Source: Salinarchaeum sp.
GTDB lineage: Archaea; Halobacteriota; Halobacteria; Halobacteriales; QS-1-68-20
DNA length: 37,241 nucleotides
NCBI GenBank assembly: GCA_007122875.1
Contig: SKSS01000080.1
Span: 1 to 37,241, forward strand
Direction of reading: 5' to 3'
Below the pieces are notes generated by a model. It searched no databases, was not told the DNA's origin, and saw only the letters and a program-made list of their open reading frames with translations. The position numbers were made by a program, and so were the translations under genes. Shown here piece after piece: positions 24,657 through 33,086 of this stretch (its first letter is position 1; each line of letters begins with the position of its first letter).

Positions 24657-25292
24657 ATGAACCGTGACGAACTCGCGCGCCTGATCGATCACACGGTCCT
24701 CGGCCCGGAAACGACCGTCGACGACATCCACACCCTCCTCGACGAGGCATCAACGTACGGCATGAACGTCTGCGTCCCGCCGTGTTACGTCGCCGAGGCC
24801 GCCGCCTACGAACCCGACGTGACGCTGGCGACCGTAATCGGGTTTCCGCACGGCCAGAACGCGACGGATGCGAAGGTCTCGGAGGCCGAACTGGCGGTCG
24901 AGGACGGCGCTGACGAACTCGATCTGGTGATCAACGTCGGCCGCCTGAAGGCGGGCGAGGACGAGGCGGTTCGCGACGACATCGCAGCGGTCGTCGAGGC
25001 GACCGATGCCCCGGTGAAGGTGATCGTCGAAACCGCCCTCCTGACCGACGACGAACTCGACCGAGCCTGTGAGGCGGCCGTCGAGGCGGGTGCGGCGATG
25101 GTCAAAACGTCGACCGGCTTCGCCGATGGCGGGGCCGTCGTCGAGGACGTCGAACGGATGGCCGAGTACCGTCCCGTGAAAGCCAGCGGCGGGATCGGCA
25201 GCTACGAGGACGCGATGGCGATGATCGACGTCGGGGCGGAACGAATCGGCGCGTCGAGCGGCGTCGAGATCCTCGACGGTGTGCCGGAGTAG
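24657..25292 (+). CDS. deoC: Deoxyribose-phosphate aldolase
   Basis: A 211-residue class I aldolase of the DeoC family, which cleaves 2-deoxyribose 5-phosphate to acetaldehyde and glyceraldehyde 3-phosphate in nucleoside catabolism. The Schiff-base lysine is K150 in [15 protein letters not shown], the proton-relay lysine K175 in [15 protein letters not shown], and the conserved Asp lies in [10 protein letters not shown] (87-96). The N-terminus [18 protein letters not shown] is typical (IDHT). Start ATG 24657 agrees with homologous N-termini and lies about 28 bases after CCTTTGG, consistent with a leaderless mRNA. It is preceded by the SHOCT-like gene on the same strand. Confidence 0.92.
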   Translation: MNRDELARLIDHTVLGPETTVDDIHTLLDEASTYGMNVCVPPCYVAEAAAYEPDVTLATVIGFPHGQNATDAKVSEAELAVEDGADELDLVINVGRLKAGEDEAVRDDIAAVVEATDAPVKVIVETALLTDDELDRACEAAVEAGAAMVKTSTGFADGGAVVEDVERMAEYRPVKASGGIGSYEDAMAMIDVGAERIGASSGVEILDGVPE

Positions 25293-25362
25293 CGCGGAAA
25301 CGAGCGCCGAGTGTAACCGATCGTGATTACGATGAGGGTGGTAACTAATCGTAGGTAACAGG

Positions 25363-25371
25363 TATCTTTAT
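25363..25371 (+). promoter_or_regulatory. TATA box and direct repeat for superoxide dismutase
   Basis: TATCTTTAT is centred about 34 bases before the ATG at 25402, giving a leader of only a few bases. Just upstream, GGTAAC occurs twice (25340-25345 and 25354-25359) as direct repeats 14 bases apart, a possible regulator or BRE-adjacent site. Confidence 0.5.
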
Positions 25372-25401
25372 GATGAACCGCAAGTACCTATCGACTGGAA
25401 C

Positions 25402-26004
25402 ATGAGCGACTACGAACTTCCTCCGCTGCCGTACGACGAAGACGCACTCACACCGCACATCAGCGATCAGGTGCTCACCTGGCACCACGATACCCACCAT
25501 CAAGCCTACGTGGACGGCTGGAACGCGGCCGAGGAGACGCTGGCCGAGAACCGCGAATCAGGCGACTTCGGCAGCTCCCCTGGCGCGCTCCGCAGCGTCA
25601 CGCACAACGGCTGTGGGCACATCCTCCACGACCTCTTCTGGAAGAACATGAGCCCGGATGGGGGCGACGAGCCCGAGGGTGCGCTCGCCGACCGGATCGA
25701 GGAGGACTTCGGTTCCTACGAGGCCTGGAAGGGCGAGTTCGAGGCGGCCGCGGGTGCCGCCGGCGGCTGGGCGCTGTTGGTGTACGACTCCTTTAGCAAC
25801 CAGCTCCGGAACGTCGTCGTCGACAAGCACGATCAGGGTGCGCTCTGGGGGAGCCACGCGATCCTCGCGCTCGACGTGTGGGAGCACTCCTACTACCACG
25901 ACTACGGGCCGGATCGTGGCGGGTTCGTCGACGCGTTCTTCGAGGTCGTCGACTGGGAGGAGCCGAGCACGCGCTACGAGCAAGCCGTCGACCTCTTCGA
26001 GTAG
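25402..26004 (+). CDS. sod: Superoxide dismutase (Mn/Fe family)
   Basis: A 200-residue enzyme converting superoxide to oxygen and hydrogen peroxide in the cytoplasm. The four metal ligands are visible: H28 in LTWHHDTHHQAYV, H76 in NGCGHILHDLFWKNM, D158 and H162 in LALDVWEHSYYHDYG. The length and the PLPYDEDALTPHIS start are typical. Haloarchaeal members usually use manganese, but metal choice cannot be proven from sequence. It has its own promoter (TATCTTTAT) and is followed by a 7-T tract about 45 bases past the stop that may terminate transcription. Confidence 0.95.
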   Translation: MSDYELPPLPYDEDALTPHISDQVLTWHHDTHHQAYVDGWNAAEETLAENRESGDFGSSPGALRSVTHNGCGHILHDLFWKNMSPDGGDEPEGALADRIEEDFGSYEAWKGEFEAAAGAAGGWALLVYDSFSNQLRNVVVDKHDQGALWGSHAILALDVWEHSYYHDYGPDRGGFVDAFFEVVDWEEPSTRYEQAVDLFE

Positions 26005-26048
26005 TCGGCAGACCGGTCGAGTCGCTGTCGGACCGATCACGCACGGTT

Positions 26049-26055
26049 TTTTTCG
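26049..26055 (+). terminator. Poly-T terminator downstream of sod
   Basis: A run of seven T residues 45 bases after the sod stop and 89 bases before argS, the only clear T-tract of that length in this part. Archaeal termination favours such T-runs without a hairpin. Confidence 0.5.
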
Positions 26056-26143
26056 AGGCGACGCCGGGATCGACCGACATCTCCCGAGATCCCGAACCGC
26101 ATCGCAGGTGCTAAGACCGAGGGTACGTACCGTTCGGGTACGA

Positions 26144-27898
26144 ATGTTGCGGACACTCCGGGATCAGCTCGAGAACTCCATCGGGGACGTACTCGCGGAG
26201 ATGGACTGTTCGGTGGAGGGATCGCTCGTCGAGCTACAGGACGCCGCCGAGGAGGAGCGTGGGCTTCTGGCGACGCCCGTCGCCCACCGTCTCGCCGGCC
26301 AACTCGGCCGGTCGCCACAGGCGATCGCCGAGGAGATCGTCGACCGCCAGCGACTCCCGGACGAGATCGACGACGTGGAGATCGTCAACGGGTTCGTCAA
26401 CTACCACGTCGACGAGCCGGCGGTGTTTCGCGGGATCGTCGAGGCGGTCGTCGAGACCGGCGACCGGTTCGGCGCACGGGAGGACGGTCGACGGATCGTC
26501 GCCGACGTGTCCGCCCCGAACGTCGCGAAACCGCTGCACGTCGGCCACCTTCGCAACGGCGTGTTGAGCACGGCGCTGGCGAACGTCTTCGAACACCGCG
26601 GCCACGAGGTAATCACCGACGACCACATCGGCGACTGGGGGCTGCAGTTCGGCAACCTGATGTACGCGTTCGAGGAGATGGGCGGCTCCGAGAAGAAGCT
26701 CGAATCGGAGCCGATCGAGCACCTTCTCGATCTCTATCAGGCGTTCAATCGCCGCGAATCCGAGTTGGAGGCGGCCGGGAAGGACGAGGAGGTCGACGCC
26801 CTCCGAGACGCGGGCCGGGAGTGGCTCGTCCGCCTCCAGGACGGGGAGGAACGGGCCGTTGAGCTGTTCGAGCGGTTCCACGAGGTCAGCCTGGCCCGAT
26901 TCGACGAGACGTACAACCTCCTCGAACTCTCGTTCGATCACCGGTACGGCGAGTCGTTCTACGTCCGGGAGGGGTGGTGTGACCGTGTCATCGAGCGGGC
27001 GCTCGAATCGGGTGTGGCCCGCGAGGGACCGAACGGCGAGATCGTCGTCGAACTGCCCTCCGACGATCCGGAGAAGGACGTCGACGAGTTCGTGTTGCTG
27101 ACGGCCGACGGAACGACGGTGTACGGCACCCGTGACCTGGCGACCATCGAGTTCAGGGAGGCGGAGTTCGATCCCGACGAGAACCTCTACGTCGTCGCCA
27201 ACGAACAGGACGAGTACTTCCAGCAACTGTTCGAGGTGGCTCGGAGGATGGGCTACGATGCGGACTTCTATCACGTCTCCTACGGTCTCGTGAACCTCCC
27301 GGACGGGACGATGTCGACTCGCGCCGGCCGGATCGTCACCGCCCGCGAGACCTACGACGCTACCTTCGAGAGGGCGCTGGAGATCGTTGACGAGACGCGG
27401 CCCGAACTCGATTCGGCCGAACGCGAAGCGATCGCTCACGATGTCGCACTCGGGACGATGAAGTTCGAGATGCTGAAGGTCTCGCGCCGAAAGGACATCA
27501 CCTTCGACGTCGAGGAAGCCACCTCGTTCGAGGGGGATACGGGACCGTACCTCCAGTACGCGACGGTTCGTGCGAAAAAGATCGTCGAGAAGGCCGGAGA
27601 GGAAGACGTTCCACCCGTCCCCGAGGAGCCGACGATCAACGACCTGGATTTCCAGCTGGCCGCCCTCCTCGGTCGCTTCCCGCTCGTGCTCGCGGAGTGT
27701 GAGGAGGAGTACGACGCCACGCCGCTCGCGACGTACGCACTCGATCTCGCGGGACTGTTCAACACGTTCTACGCGCACAACCCCGTCCTGGATGCGGAGG
27801 CAAACCGCGATACGCGGCTCGCGTTGACCGCCGCGACCCACCGCGTGCTGACGCTTTCGCTCGATCTCCTCGGGATCAACACGCTCGACCGAATGTAG
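26144..27898 (+). CDS. argS: Arginyl-tRNA synthetase
   Basis: A 584-residue class I aminoacyl-tRNA synthetase that charges tRNA-Arg. Additional N-terminal domain (about 1-110), then the catalytic domain with the HIGH signature HVGHLRN (132-138, in SAPNVAKPLHVGHLRNG) and DDHIGDWGLQFGNLMYA. The KMSKS loop is the reduced form GTMSTRAGRIV. The C-terminal DALR-type anticodon domain ends in LGINTLDRM. Start ATG 26144 is favoured because the protein then begins MLRTLRDQLENSIGDVL; the frame is open upstream through an unlikely Arg/Ser-rich shadow of sod. It is a housekeeping gene, single-copy in most archaea. Confidence 0.95.
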   Translation: MLRTLRDQLENSIGDVLAEMDCSVEGSLVELQDAAEEERGLLATPVAHRLAGQLGRSPQAIAEEIVDRQRLPDEIDDVEIVNGFVNYHVDEPAVFRGIVEAVVETGDRFGAREDGRRIVADVSAPNVAKPLHVGHLRNGVLSTALANVFEHRGHEVITDDHIGDWGLQFGNLMYAFEEMGGSEKKLESEPIEHLLDLYQAFNRRESELEAAGKDEEVDALRDAGREWLVRLQDGEERAVELFERFHEVSLARFDETYNLLELSFDHRYGESFYVREGWCDRVIERALESGVAREGPNGEIVVELPSDDPEKDVDEFVLLTADGTTVYGTRDLATIEFREAEFDPDENLYVVANEQDEYFQQLFEVARRMGYDADFYHVSYGLVNLPDGTMSTRAGRIVTARETYDATFERALEIVDETRPELDSAEREAIAHDVALGTMKFEMLKVSRRKDITFDVEEATSFEGDTGPYLQYATVRAKKIVEKAGEEDVPPVPEEPTINDLDFQLAALLGRFPLVLAECEEEYDATPLATYALDLAGLFNTFYAHNPVLDAEANRDTRLALTAATHRVLTLSLDLLGINTLDRM

Positions 27899-27984
27899 GG
27901 TCAACTGGAGCTGCCGACGGATCGTTCCCAGAACGAGGTGCTTCGAGGCGAACGTTGATCCTCGGGAGGACCGATCGGGTGGGT

Positions 27985-28377
27985 ATGGGCTATCACCTCA
28001 TCGACCCGGACGAACTGGACCAGTGGGACGACCGCCCCGTCGACGTTCGTTCGATCAGCGTCGCTGCCGGTCTCGACTATCGGGATGCGCCGCTCGGACT
28101 TCGCATCTACGAGGCCGAACCGGGCGAGCAACTCCCGCTTCGCTACCACTATCACGACGAGCAGGTGGAGGCGTTCTACGTGCTGTCGGGGGATCTCCAC
28201 GTCGAGACGCCCGACGAGGAGGTCGTCGTCGGAACCGACCGGGCGTTCGTCGTCGAACCTGGAAATCCCCACCGGGCGCACAACCCGTCGGACGCGGAGG
28301 GAAACGTTCGCGTGCTCGCGATCGGGGCACCGACGGCCGACGACGCCCACACGTACGATCCGGCTGACGGAGAGTGA
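27985..28377 (+). CDS. Cupin domain protein
   Basis: A 130-residue single-domain cupin. The first cupin motif is LRYHYHDEQVEAFYVLSGD (H-x-H-x(n)-E, residues about 53-71) and the second is VVEPGNPHRAHNPS (about 91-104). Metal ligands would be the two histidines, the glutamate and H98. Such small cupins cover isomerases, oxygenases and sugar-binding proteins, and nothing here narrows the substrate. Start ATG 27985 follows argS with an 86-base gap on the same strand. GTTGATCCTCG at 27954-27964 is a weak promoter candidate. Confidence 0.85.
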   Translation: MGYHLIDPDELDQWDDRPVDVRSISVAAGLDYRDAPLGLRIYEAEPGEQLPLRYHYHDEQVEAFYVLSGDLHVETPDEEVVVGTDRAFVVEPGNPHRAHNPSDAEGNVRVLAIGAPTADDAHTYDPADGE

Positions 28378-28501
28378 AACGACCCGAACAGCGCCGTCGC
28401 GGGCCATAATCGACCAACGTGATCACCGCGATCGTCGAAGAGTCCAACGAGTCCCGACCGACGAATGTGCTGTTCCACCGATCCTTCGTCCGACGATATT
28501 C

Positions 28502-28535
28502 TGTTAGTAACAAGCTAACAACAGCCCTTTATTCC
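28502..28535 (+). promoter_or_regulatory. Operator-like inverted repeat and TATA box of the RND/TrmB/surface-protein unit
   Basis: TGTTAG (28502-28507) and CTAACA (28515-28520) are 6-bp inverted arms separated by 7 bases, just upstream of the TATA-like CTTTATTCC (28527-28535). This places a regulator site over the BRE/TATA region. The TrmB-family protein encoded in the same unit is the obvious candidate to bind it, but that is inference. The rest of 28378-28500 holds nothing I recognise. Confidence 0.5.
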
Positions 28536-28561
28536 GGCGTTTCGTACGAAGCGACAGCAGA

Positions 28562-28606
28562 ATGAAGTTGCCGAGCGCGTCGATCGGTGGAGGAGGCTCC
28601 GGATGA
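28562..28606 (+). CDS. Possible 14-codon leader ORF coupled to the RND gene
   Basis: ATG 28562 opens MKLPSASIGGGGSG and ends in TGA 28604-28606, which overlaps the RND gene ATG (28603) as ATGA. The ATG lies about 27 bases after the TATA box, so it could be the first codon of a leaderless transcript. The GGAGGAGG inside it would be the ribosome binding site of the RND gene. It may be a translated leader or simply the 5' untranslated region. Confidence 0.3.
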   Translation: MKLPSASIGGGGSG

Positions 28607-31600
28607 GCGTTCCGGAGCGAATTGCTGGCACCATCACAAGCCACAGCAAGGTCCTCATCGCCGTTCTTCTAGTGTTCACGTTGGTGATCGGGTCGGGTGC
28701 GTCGATGGTCGACGACGACTCCTCACTCGATCAGTTCGAGGGCGATTCCCCGGAGGCCGAAGCCTCGGAGTACATCAGCGAGAACTTTTCGGCCGGTGAG
28801 GACAACACGACGACGGTCCAGCTAATCGTCAGGGGTGACGATGTCCTCACGAAGGAGTCGATACGCTCTTCGCTCGAATTCCAGCGGGAGATCCGAGACG
28901 AGGACGCGATCAACGCGACGCTCCACGACGATCCCATCTTCGGCGTCGAGAACATCGTCGCGATCACCGCGTACGCCGAGGACCGTGGAGACGAACTGGA
29001 GGCACGCGGAGAGGCACTCAACGAATCCGCTGATCGGCTGAACGAGTCCGCGGACGAACTCGAAGCGGAGGTCGAGGAACTCAACGAGACCGCGGACGAA
29101 CTCGAAGCGGAGGTCGAGGAACTCAACGAGACCGCGGACGAACTCGAAGCAGACGCCGAGGCGCTCGAAGCGTCGTTCGAGCGCCTCCAACGGGATGGGG
29201 CGCAGCTGGAAGCCGAGTCCGAACAGCTGGAAGCGGAATCCGAACAGCTCACACAGGAGCAACAGGAACTCGAAGCGCGAACCGGAATACTTCAAGACGC
29301 GCTGAACGAGACAGCAACCCAGCAGGTCGCATACGAACAGGCAGCTACCGATGCGGAGCGCGCGGCGATCAACGCCACGATCGAAGACGTATGGACTGAC
29401 GCACAGACAAACGCTGAACTCGATCAAGAACAGAACGCAACCTTCGAAACGGCCGGCGAGCAGGTCAGAGAGATCACCGGATTGGAGGTTCAACTCGAAG
29501 GGACGATCGAAGCCGGAGCGAACGTGGCGGCCGACCCTGATGACCAGGCGACGCTCCGAACGGCGTTGAACGAGACGGTCGAACTCCAGACGGCGTACGA
29601 CGAGGCTGAAACCGACGCCGAGCGCGATCAGATCGACGACCAGATCGAGAGCGTGTGGTCTGACGCTGCCGACAACGCAACTCTCGATCCCACACAGGAG
29701 GCTCAGTTCGAAGGATTCGGTCAGGAGGTTCGGACCCTCACCAGCGAGCGCAACGACGCCGGACCCATCGAGGACGCCTTCCAGCTCGGAACGCAGGGCG
29801 TGTTCGCCGACGAGTTCGCCGATCTCGAAGCATGGGGAGACGACCTACAGGAGTGGGGCGAGGAACTCGAAGAGCGCGGCGAACGGCTCGACGAACGAGC
29901 GAGCGGCCTCTCGGACCGTGCTGACGAGATCGAAGAGCGCGGTGACGAGTTAGAGGAGTGGGGCGACGACCTCGAAGAGCGTGGAGACGAGTTAGAGGAG
30001 TGGGGTGACGACCTCGAAGAGCGCGGCGACGAACTCGAAGAGCGCGGGGACGACTTAGAGGAAGAAGCTGACGAGTTAGAGGAGGACGCCGACGCCCTGG
30101 AAGACGAGATTGACGACCTCTCGCTCTCGGCACAGATCGAGCAGATCGAGTCGATGGACGACGACGAGGTCGCGGAGGTGGTCGAGGACGTGCTCGCCGA
30201 CGAGGACGACAACGACGCCGCACTCGCCATGATGCCGTCGGAGTACGAGCCGGGGTCGACCTCCGCCGACGCCCGAATGACGTTCATCACGCAGATGACC
30301 GACGAGGAGGTGTCCACACAGGACATCGAGGGCTTCGAGGGTGGCGTCCTCGACGCCCAACTCGACCTGCGGGACCTCGCGAACCAGCAAGACGAGGACT
30401 ACATCGTCTTCGGAGCGGGGATCATGCTCGAAGAGATCGATCAGTCGATGGGCGACAGCCTCGCGATCGTCGGCCCGCTGGCGCTGCTGTTCGTCGTGGG
30501 CGCGTTGCTGGTCGCCTATCGCGATCCCCTCGACATTCTCATGGGCGTCGGTGGGATCGTCGCCGTGCTCGTCTGGACGTTCGGGTTCATGGGATGGATG
30601 GGGATCGCGTTCAATCAGATGTTCGTCGCCGTGCCCGTGCTGTTGATCGGCCTGTCGATCGACTACGCGATCCACGTGTTCATGCGCCACCGAGAGCATC
30701 GCGACGCCAGCGGACGGTCGGACGCCATCGACGAGTCGATGGCCGTCGCCCTCGTCGGCGTCGGTGTCGCGCTCGTCTGGGTGACTGCGACCACAGCGAT
30801 CGGCTTCCTGGCGAACCTCGTCAGCCCGATCGCCCCCATCCGCGAGTTCGGGATCGTCAGCGCGTTCGGTATCTTCTCGGCGCTGCTCATCTTCGGCGTG
30901 CTCGTTCCGGCGATCAAGGTGGAGGTCGATTCCGCCCTCGAACGCCTGGGGTACAGCCGTCACAAACGGGCGTTCGGGACCGGTGGCGGCCGATTCAGCA
31001 CCGTCCTCACCGTCGGAGCCGTCGCCGCTCGGCGGGCCCCGATCGCGGTCATCGTCGTGACCGTCCTGATCACCGCCGGTGGCATCTACGGGGCGACCGC
31101 GGTCGACACGAGTTTCGACGAGGAGGATTTCCTCGCCGACACGCCTCCCGAGTGGACCCAGCACCTTCCCGGACCGCTCAGTCCCGGTGAGTATCACGCG
31201 AAAGACGATCTGGACTTCGTCAACGAGCACTTCCAGCGTGAGGACACCCAGGTCGAGATTCTCGTCCAGGGGGCGGTGACCGACGACGAGACGTTACCAC
31301 GGATCGATCAGGCTGAATCGGATGCTGCCGCCACGGAGAGCGCGTACATCACCGCGAGCGGCGACGCCGATGTCGAGAGTCCGTTGTCGACGATGCAACG
31401 CGTCGCCGCCGAGAACGAGACGTTCAACGAATCGTTCACCGCGGCCGATACGACTGGCGACGAGGTGCCCGACCGGAACGTCGAGGAGCTGTACGACGAG
31501 CTGTTCGAGGCCGATTCGGACGCCGCATCCGAGACGATCTATCGGACCGACGACGGCGAGTACGAGGCGATCCAACTCGTTGTCTCCATCCGCGGCGACG

Positions 31601-32322
31601 CGTCGTTCGCGGAGACGACCGACGAGATGCGCGTGATCGCTGCGGGAATCGACGACGACGGCACCGATCCACGGTGGGGAGCGATCGCGACGGGAGGGCC
31701 GATCGAGAGCCACATCGTCGAACAGGATCTGCTGGCGACAGTGCTCGAAAGCCTGCTGATCACGCTCGTTGCGGTGTTTGCCTTCCTGACGGTCGCCTAT
31801 CGCCTGATGGGTAGCAGTGCGAGTCTGGGCGCGGTGACGCTGTTGCCGGTCGTTCTGGCCGTCAGCTGGATTCTCGGGACGATGTACCTCCTGGGGATGC
31901 CGTTTAACGTCCTGACGGGGATGATTACGAGCCTGACGATCGGGCTGGGCGTCGCCTACAGCGTCCACGTGAGTTCGCGATACACGCTCGAACTCGACCG
32001 ACAGGGGAACGTCTGGGACGCGATGCACACGACGGTGACCGGAACCGGTGGGGCGCTTCTCGGGAGTTCGGCGACGACTGTCGGCGGGTTCGGAACGCTC
32101 GCGCTCGCCATTCTGCCGGTTCTCCAGCAGTTTGGCATTATCACGGGCCTGACGATCATTTACGCGTTCCTCGGCAGTGTCCTCGTCCTCCCGACGTTGC
32201 TCGTGCTGTGGACTCGATACCTCGGGCCTGACGTCTCCTTCGATCCGAGCGGATCTCCGTCCCGATCGACTGACCGATCCGGTGAGGACGACCAGGCTCC
32301 GGCAGGCGGTGGTGAGCGATGA
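28603..32322 (+). CDS. RND/MMPL-family transporter with a large extracytoplasmic coiled-coil insertion
   Basis: A 1239-residue membrane protein. TM1 (about 17-35) is followed by a porter-like segment and an unusually long helical region: coiled coil 1 (about 128-230, with ETADELEAEVEELN repeats), two duplicated modules of about 62 residues (about 232-292 and 319-380), and coiled coil 2 (about 406-506, heptads such as EERGDELEEWGDDLE). A five-to-six-helix RND bundle follows (from about 615, with LSIDYAIHVFMRHREHR), then TM7 (about 805-825), a second outer domain, and the last bundle (about 1045-1210, with LGVAYSVHVSSRY). MMPL/RND proteins export lipids or hydrophobic molecules or handle surface components. 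Start ATG 28603 has GGAGGAGG 9-16 bases upstream. The gene overlaps the TrmB-family gene by ATGA. Confidence 0.88.
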   Translation: MSVPERIAGTITSHSKVLIAVLLVFTLVIGSGASMVDDDSSLDQFEGDSPEAEASEYISENFSAGEDNTTTVQLIVRGDDVLTKESIRSSLEFQREIRDEDAINATLHDDPIFGVENIVAITAYAEDRGDELEARGEALNESADRLNESADELEAEVEELNETADELEAEVEELNETADELEADAEALEASFERLQRDGAQLEAESEQLEAESEQLTQEQQELEARTGILQDALNETATQQVAYEQAATDAERAAINATIEDVWTDAQTNAELDQEQNATFETAGEQVREITGLEVQLEGTIEAGANVAADPDDQATLRTALNETVELQTAYDEAETDAERDQIDDQIESVWSDAADNATLDPTQEAQFEGFGQEVRTLTSERNDAGPIEDAFQLGTQGVFADEFADLEAWGDDLQEWGEELEERGERLDERASGLSDRADEIEERGDELEEWGDDLEERGDELEEWGDDLEERGDELEERGDDLEEEADELEEDADALEDEIDDLSLSAQIEQIESMDDDEVAEVVEDVLADEDDNDAALAMMPSEYEPGSTSADARMTFITQMTDEEVSTQDIEGFEGGVLDAQLDLRDLANQQDEDYIVFGAGIMLEEIDQSMGDSLAIVGPLALLFVVGALLVAYRDPLDILMGVGGIVAVLVWTFGFMGWMGIAFNQMFVAVPVLLIGLSIDYAIHVFMRHREHRDASGRSDAIDESMAVALVGVGVALVWVTATTAIGFLANLVSPIAPIREFGIVSAFGIFSALLIFGVLVPAIKVEVDSALERLGYSRHKRAFGTGGGRFSTVLTVGAVAARRAPIAVIVVTVLITAGGIYGATAVDTSFDEEDFLADTPPEWTQHLPGPLSPGEYHAKDDLDFVNEHFQREDTQVEILVQGAVTDDETLPRIDQAESDAAATESAYITASGDADVESPLSTMQRVAAENETFNESFTAADTTGDEVPDRNVEELYDELFEADSDAASETIYRTDDGEYEAIQLVVSIRGDASFAETTDEMRVIAAGIDDDGTDPRWGAIATGGPIESHIVEQDLLATVLESLLITLVAVFAFLTVAYRLMGSSASLGAVTLLPVVLAVSWILGTMYLLGMPFNVLTGMITSLTIGLGVAYSVHVSSRYTLELDRQGNVWDAMHTTVTGTGGALLGSSATTVGGFGTLALAILPVLQQFGIITGLTIIYAFLGSVLVLPTLLVLWTRYLGPDVSFDPSGSPSRSTDRSGEDDQAPAGGGER
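29048..29150 (+). repeat. 42-bp in-frame tandem repeat within the RND gene (coiled coil 1)
   Basis: Two identical 42-base units (29048-29089, 29090-29131) and a 19-base partial third copy, each encoding 14 residues (TADELEAEVEELNE register), i.e. two heptads. The near-identity at DNA level indicates recent expansion. Confidence 0.9.
29926..30090 (+). repeat. Degenerate 21/42-bp in-frame repeats within the RND gene (coiled coil 2)
   Basis: Successive 21-base units encode the heptads EERGDEL / EEWGDDL in alternation (for example GAAGAGCG followed by a GACGAGTTAGAGG block). Units differ by a few synonymous changes. They extend the coiled coil by whole heptads. Confidence 0.8.
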
Positions 32323-33080
32323 CCCGTGACGAGGCCGAGGCGATCGAGTCGTTCGAACGGCTCGGACTCACCAGCTACGAGGCGAAGGTGTTCATCGCGC
32401 TCCAACGGCTCGGATCGGGGACAGCCCGTGACATCGCCGACGTCGCCGACGTTCCCCGATCGCAGGTCTACAGCGTCGCCGAGGGGCTCGAACGCCAGGG
32501 ATTGATCGAAGTGCAGCAATCGAGTCCGATCCGGTATCGTCCCGTGAGCGTCGCTGAGGCGCGCGAGACGCTTCATGAGCGCTTCGAACGCGAGCACGGG
32601 CGTGCCTTCGAGTACGTCGAGACGGTTCGATCGAAATCCGACGGGGAAGAAGAGCAGGAGGACATCTGGACCGTCCGCGGTCGCGAGCGGATCGACGATC
32701 GGGTCGTCGATCTGCTGTCGAACGCCCGTGAACGTATCGTCTTCGGGACGCGCCTGCCGGTGTTTCTCACCGAGGATATCGAACGGGCGCTGGAGCGACA
32801 CGCCGCTGCCGGAATAGACGTTCTCGCGGTCAGCAGTTCCGACGACGTTGCCGAGCGGATGCGATCGCTCGACGGCGTCTCGTATGCCTCACCGCCAGAA
32901 CACCAGGGGGCCGACGATCGATCCGGCCGGATCGTGATCGTCGACGACGACACGATCCTGCTCAGCGTCGTCGACGAGGACGAAAACGAGACCGCGATCT
33001 GGAGCGCGGAATCGCTGTTCGCCTCCGTGTTTATCCAGTTGGCGGAAGCCCGCGTCGATCCAACCGGTGAGTCGAGCTGA
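32319..33080 (+). CDS. TrmB-family transcriptional regulator
   Basis: A 253-residue regulator. The N-terminal TrmB winged helix reads FERLGLTSYEAKVFIALQRL, then GTARDIADVADVPRSQVYSV, AEGLERQGLIEVQ and a wing RYRPVS (residues 10-75). A helical linker (about 78-110, LHERFEREHGRAFEYVETVR) leads to a C-terminal PLD-like effector-binding domain with DRVVDLLSNARERIVFGTR, IDVLAVSSSDDVAERM and IVIVDDDTILLSVV. The family is known for sugar-responsive control, but the ligand here is unknown. The ATG overlaps the RND stop (ATGA), and the surface-protein gene follows after 6 bases, so it is in the operon it probably regulates. Confidence 0.9.
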   Translation: MTRDEAEAIESFERLGLTSYEAKVFIALQRLGSGTARDIADVADVPRSQVYSVAEGLERQGLIEVQQSSPIRYRPVSVAEARETLHERFEREHGRAFEYVETVRSKSDGEEEQEDIWTVRGRERIDDRVVDLLSNARERIVFGTRLPVFLTEDIERALERHAAAGIDVLAVSSSDDVAERMRSLDGVSYASPPEHQGADDRSGRIVIVDDDTILLSVVDEDENETAIWSAESLFASVFIQLAEARVDPTGESS

Positions 33081-33086
33081 CGTTCC

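Noticed and set aside
26234-27904. A 556-codon antisense open frame across argS
   Set aside because: High G+C leaves the antisense frame open; argS on the plus strand has full family motifs (HVGH, MSTR loop).
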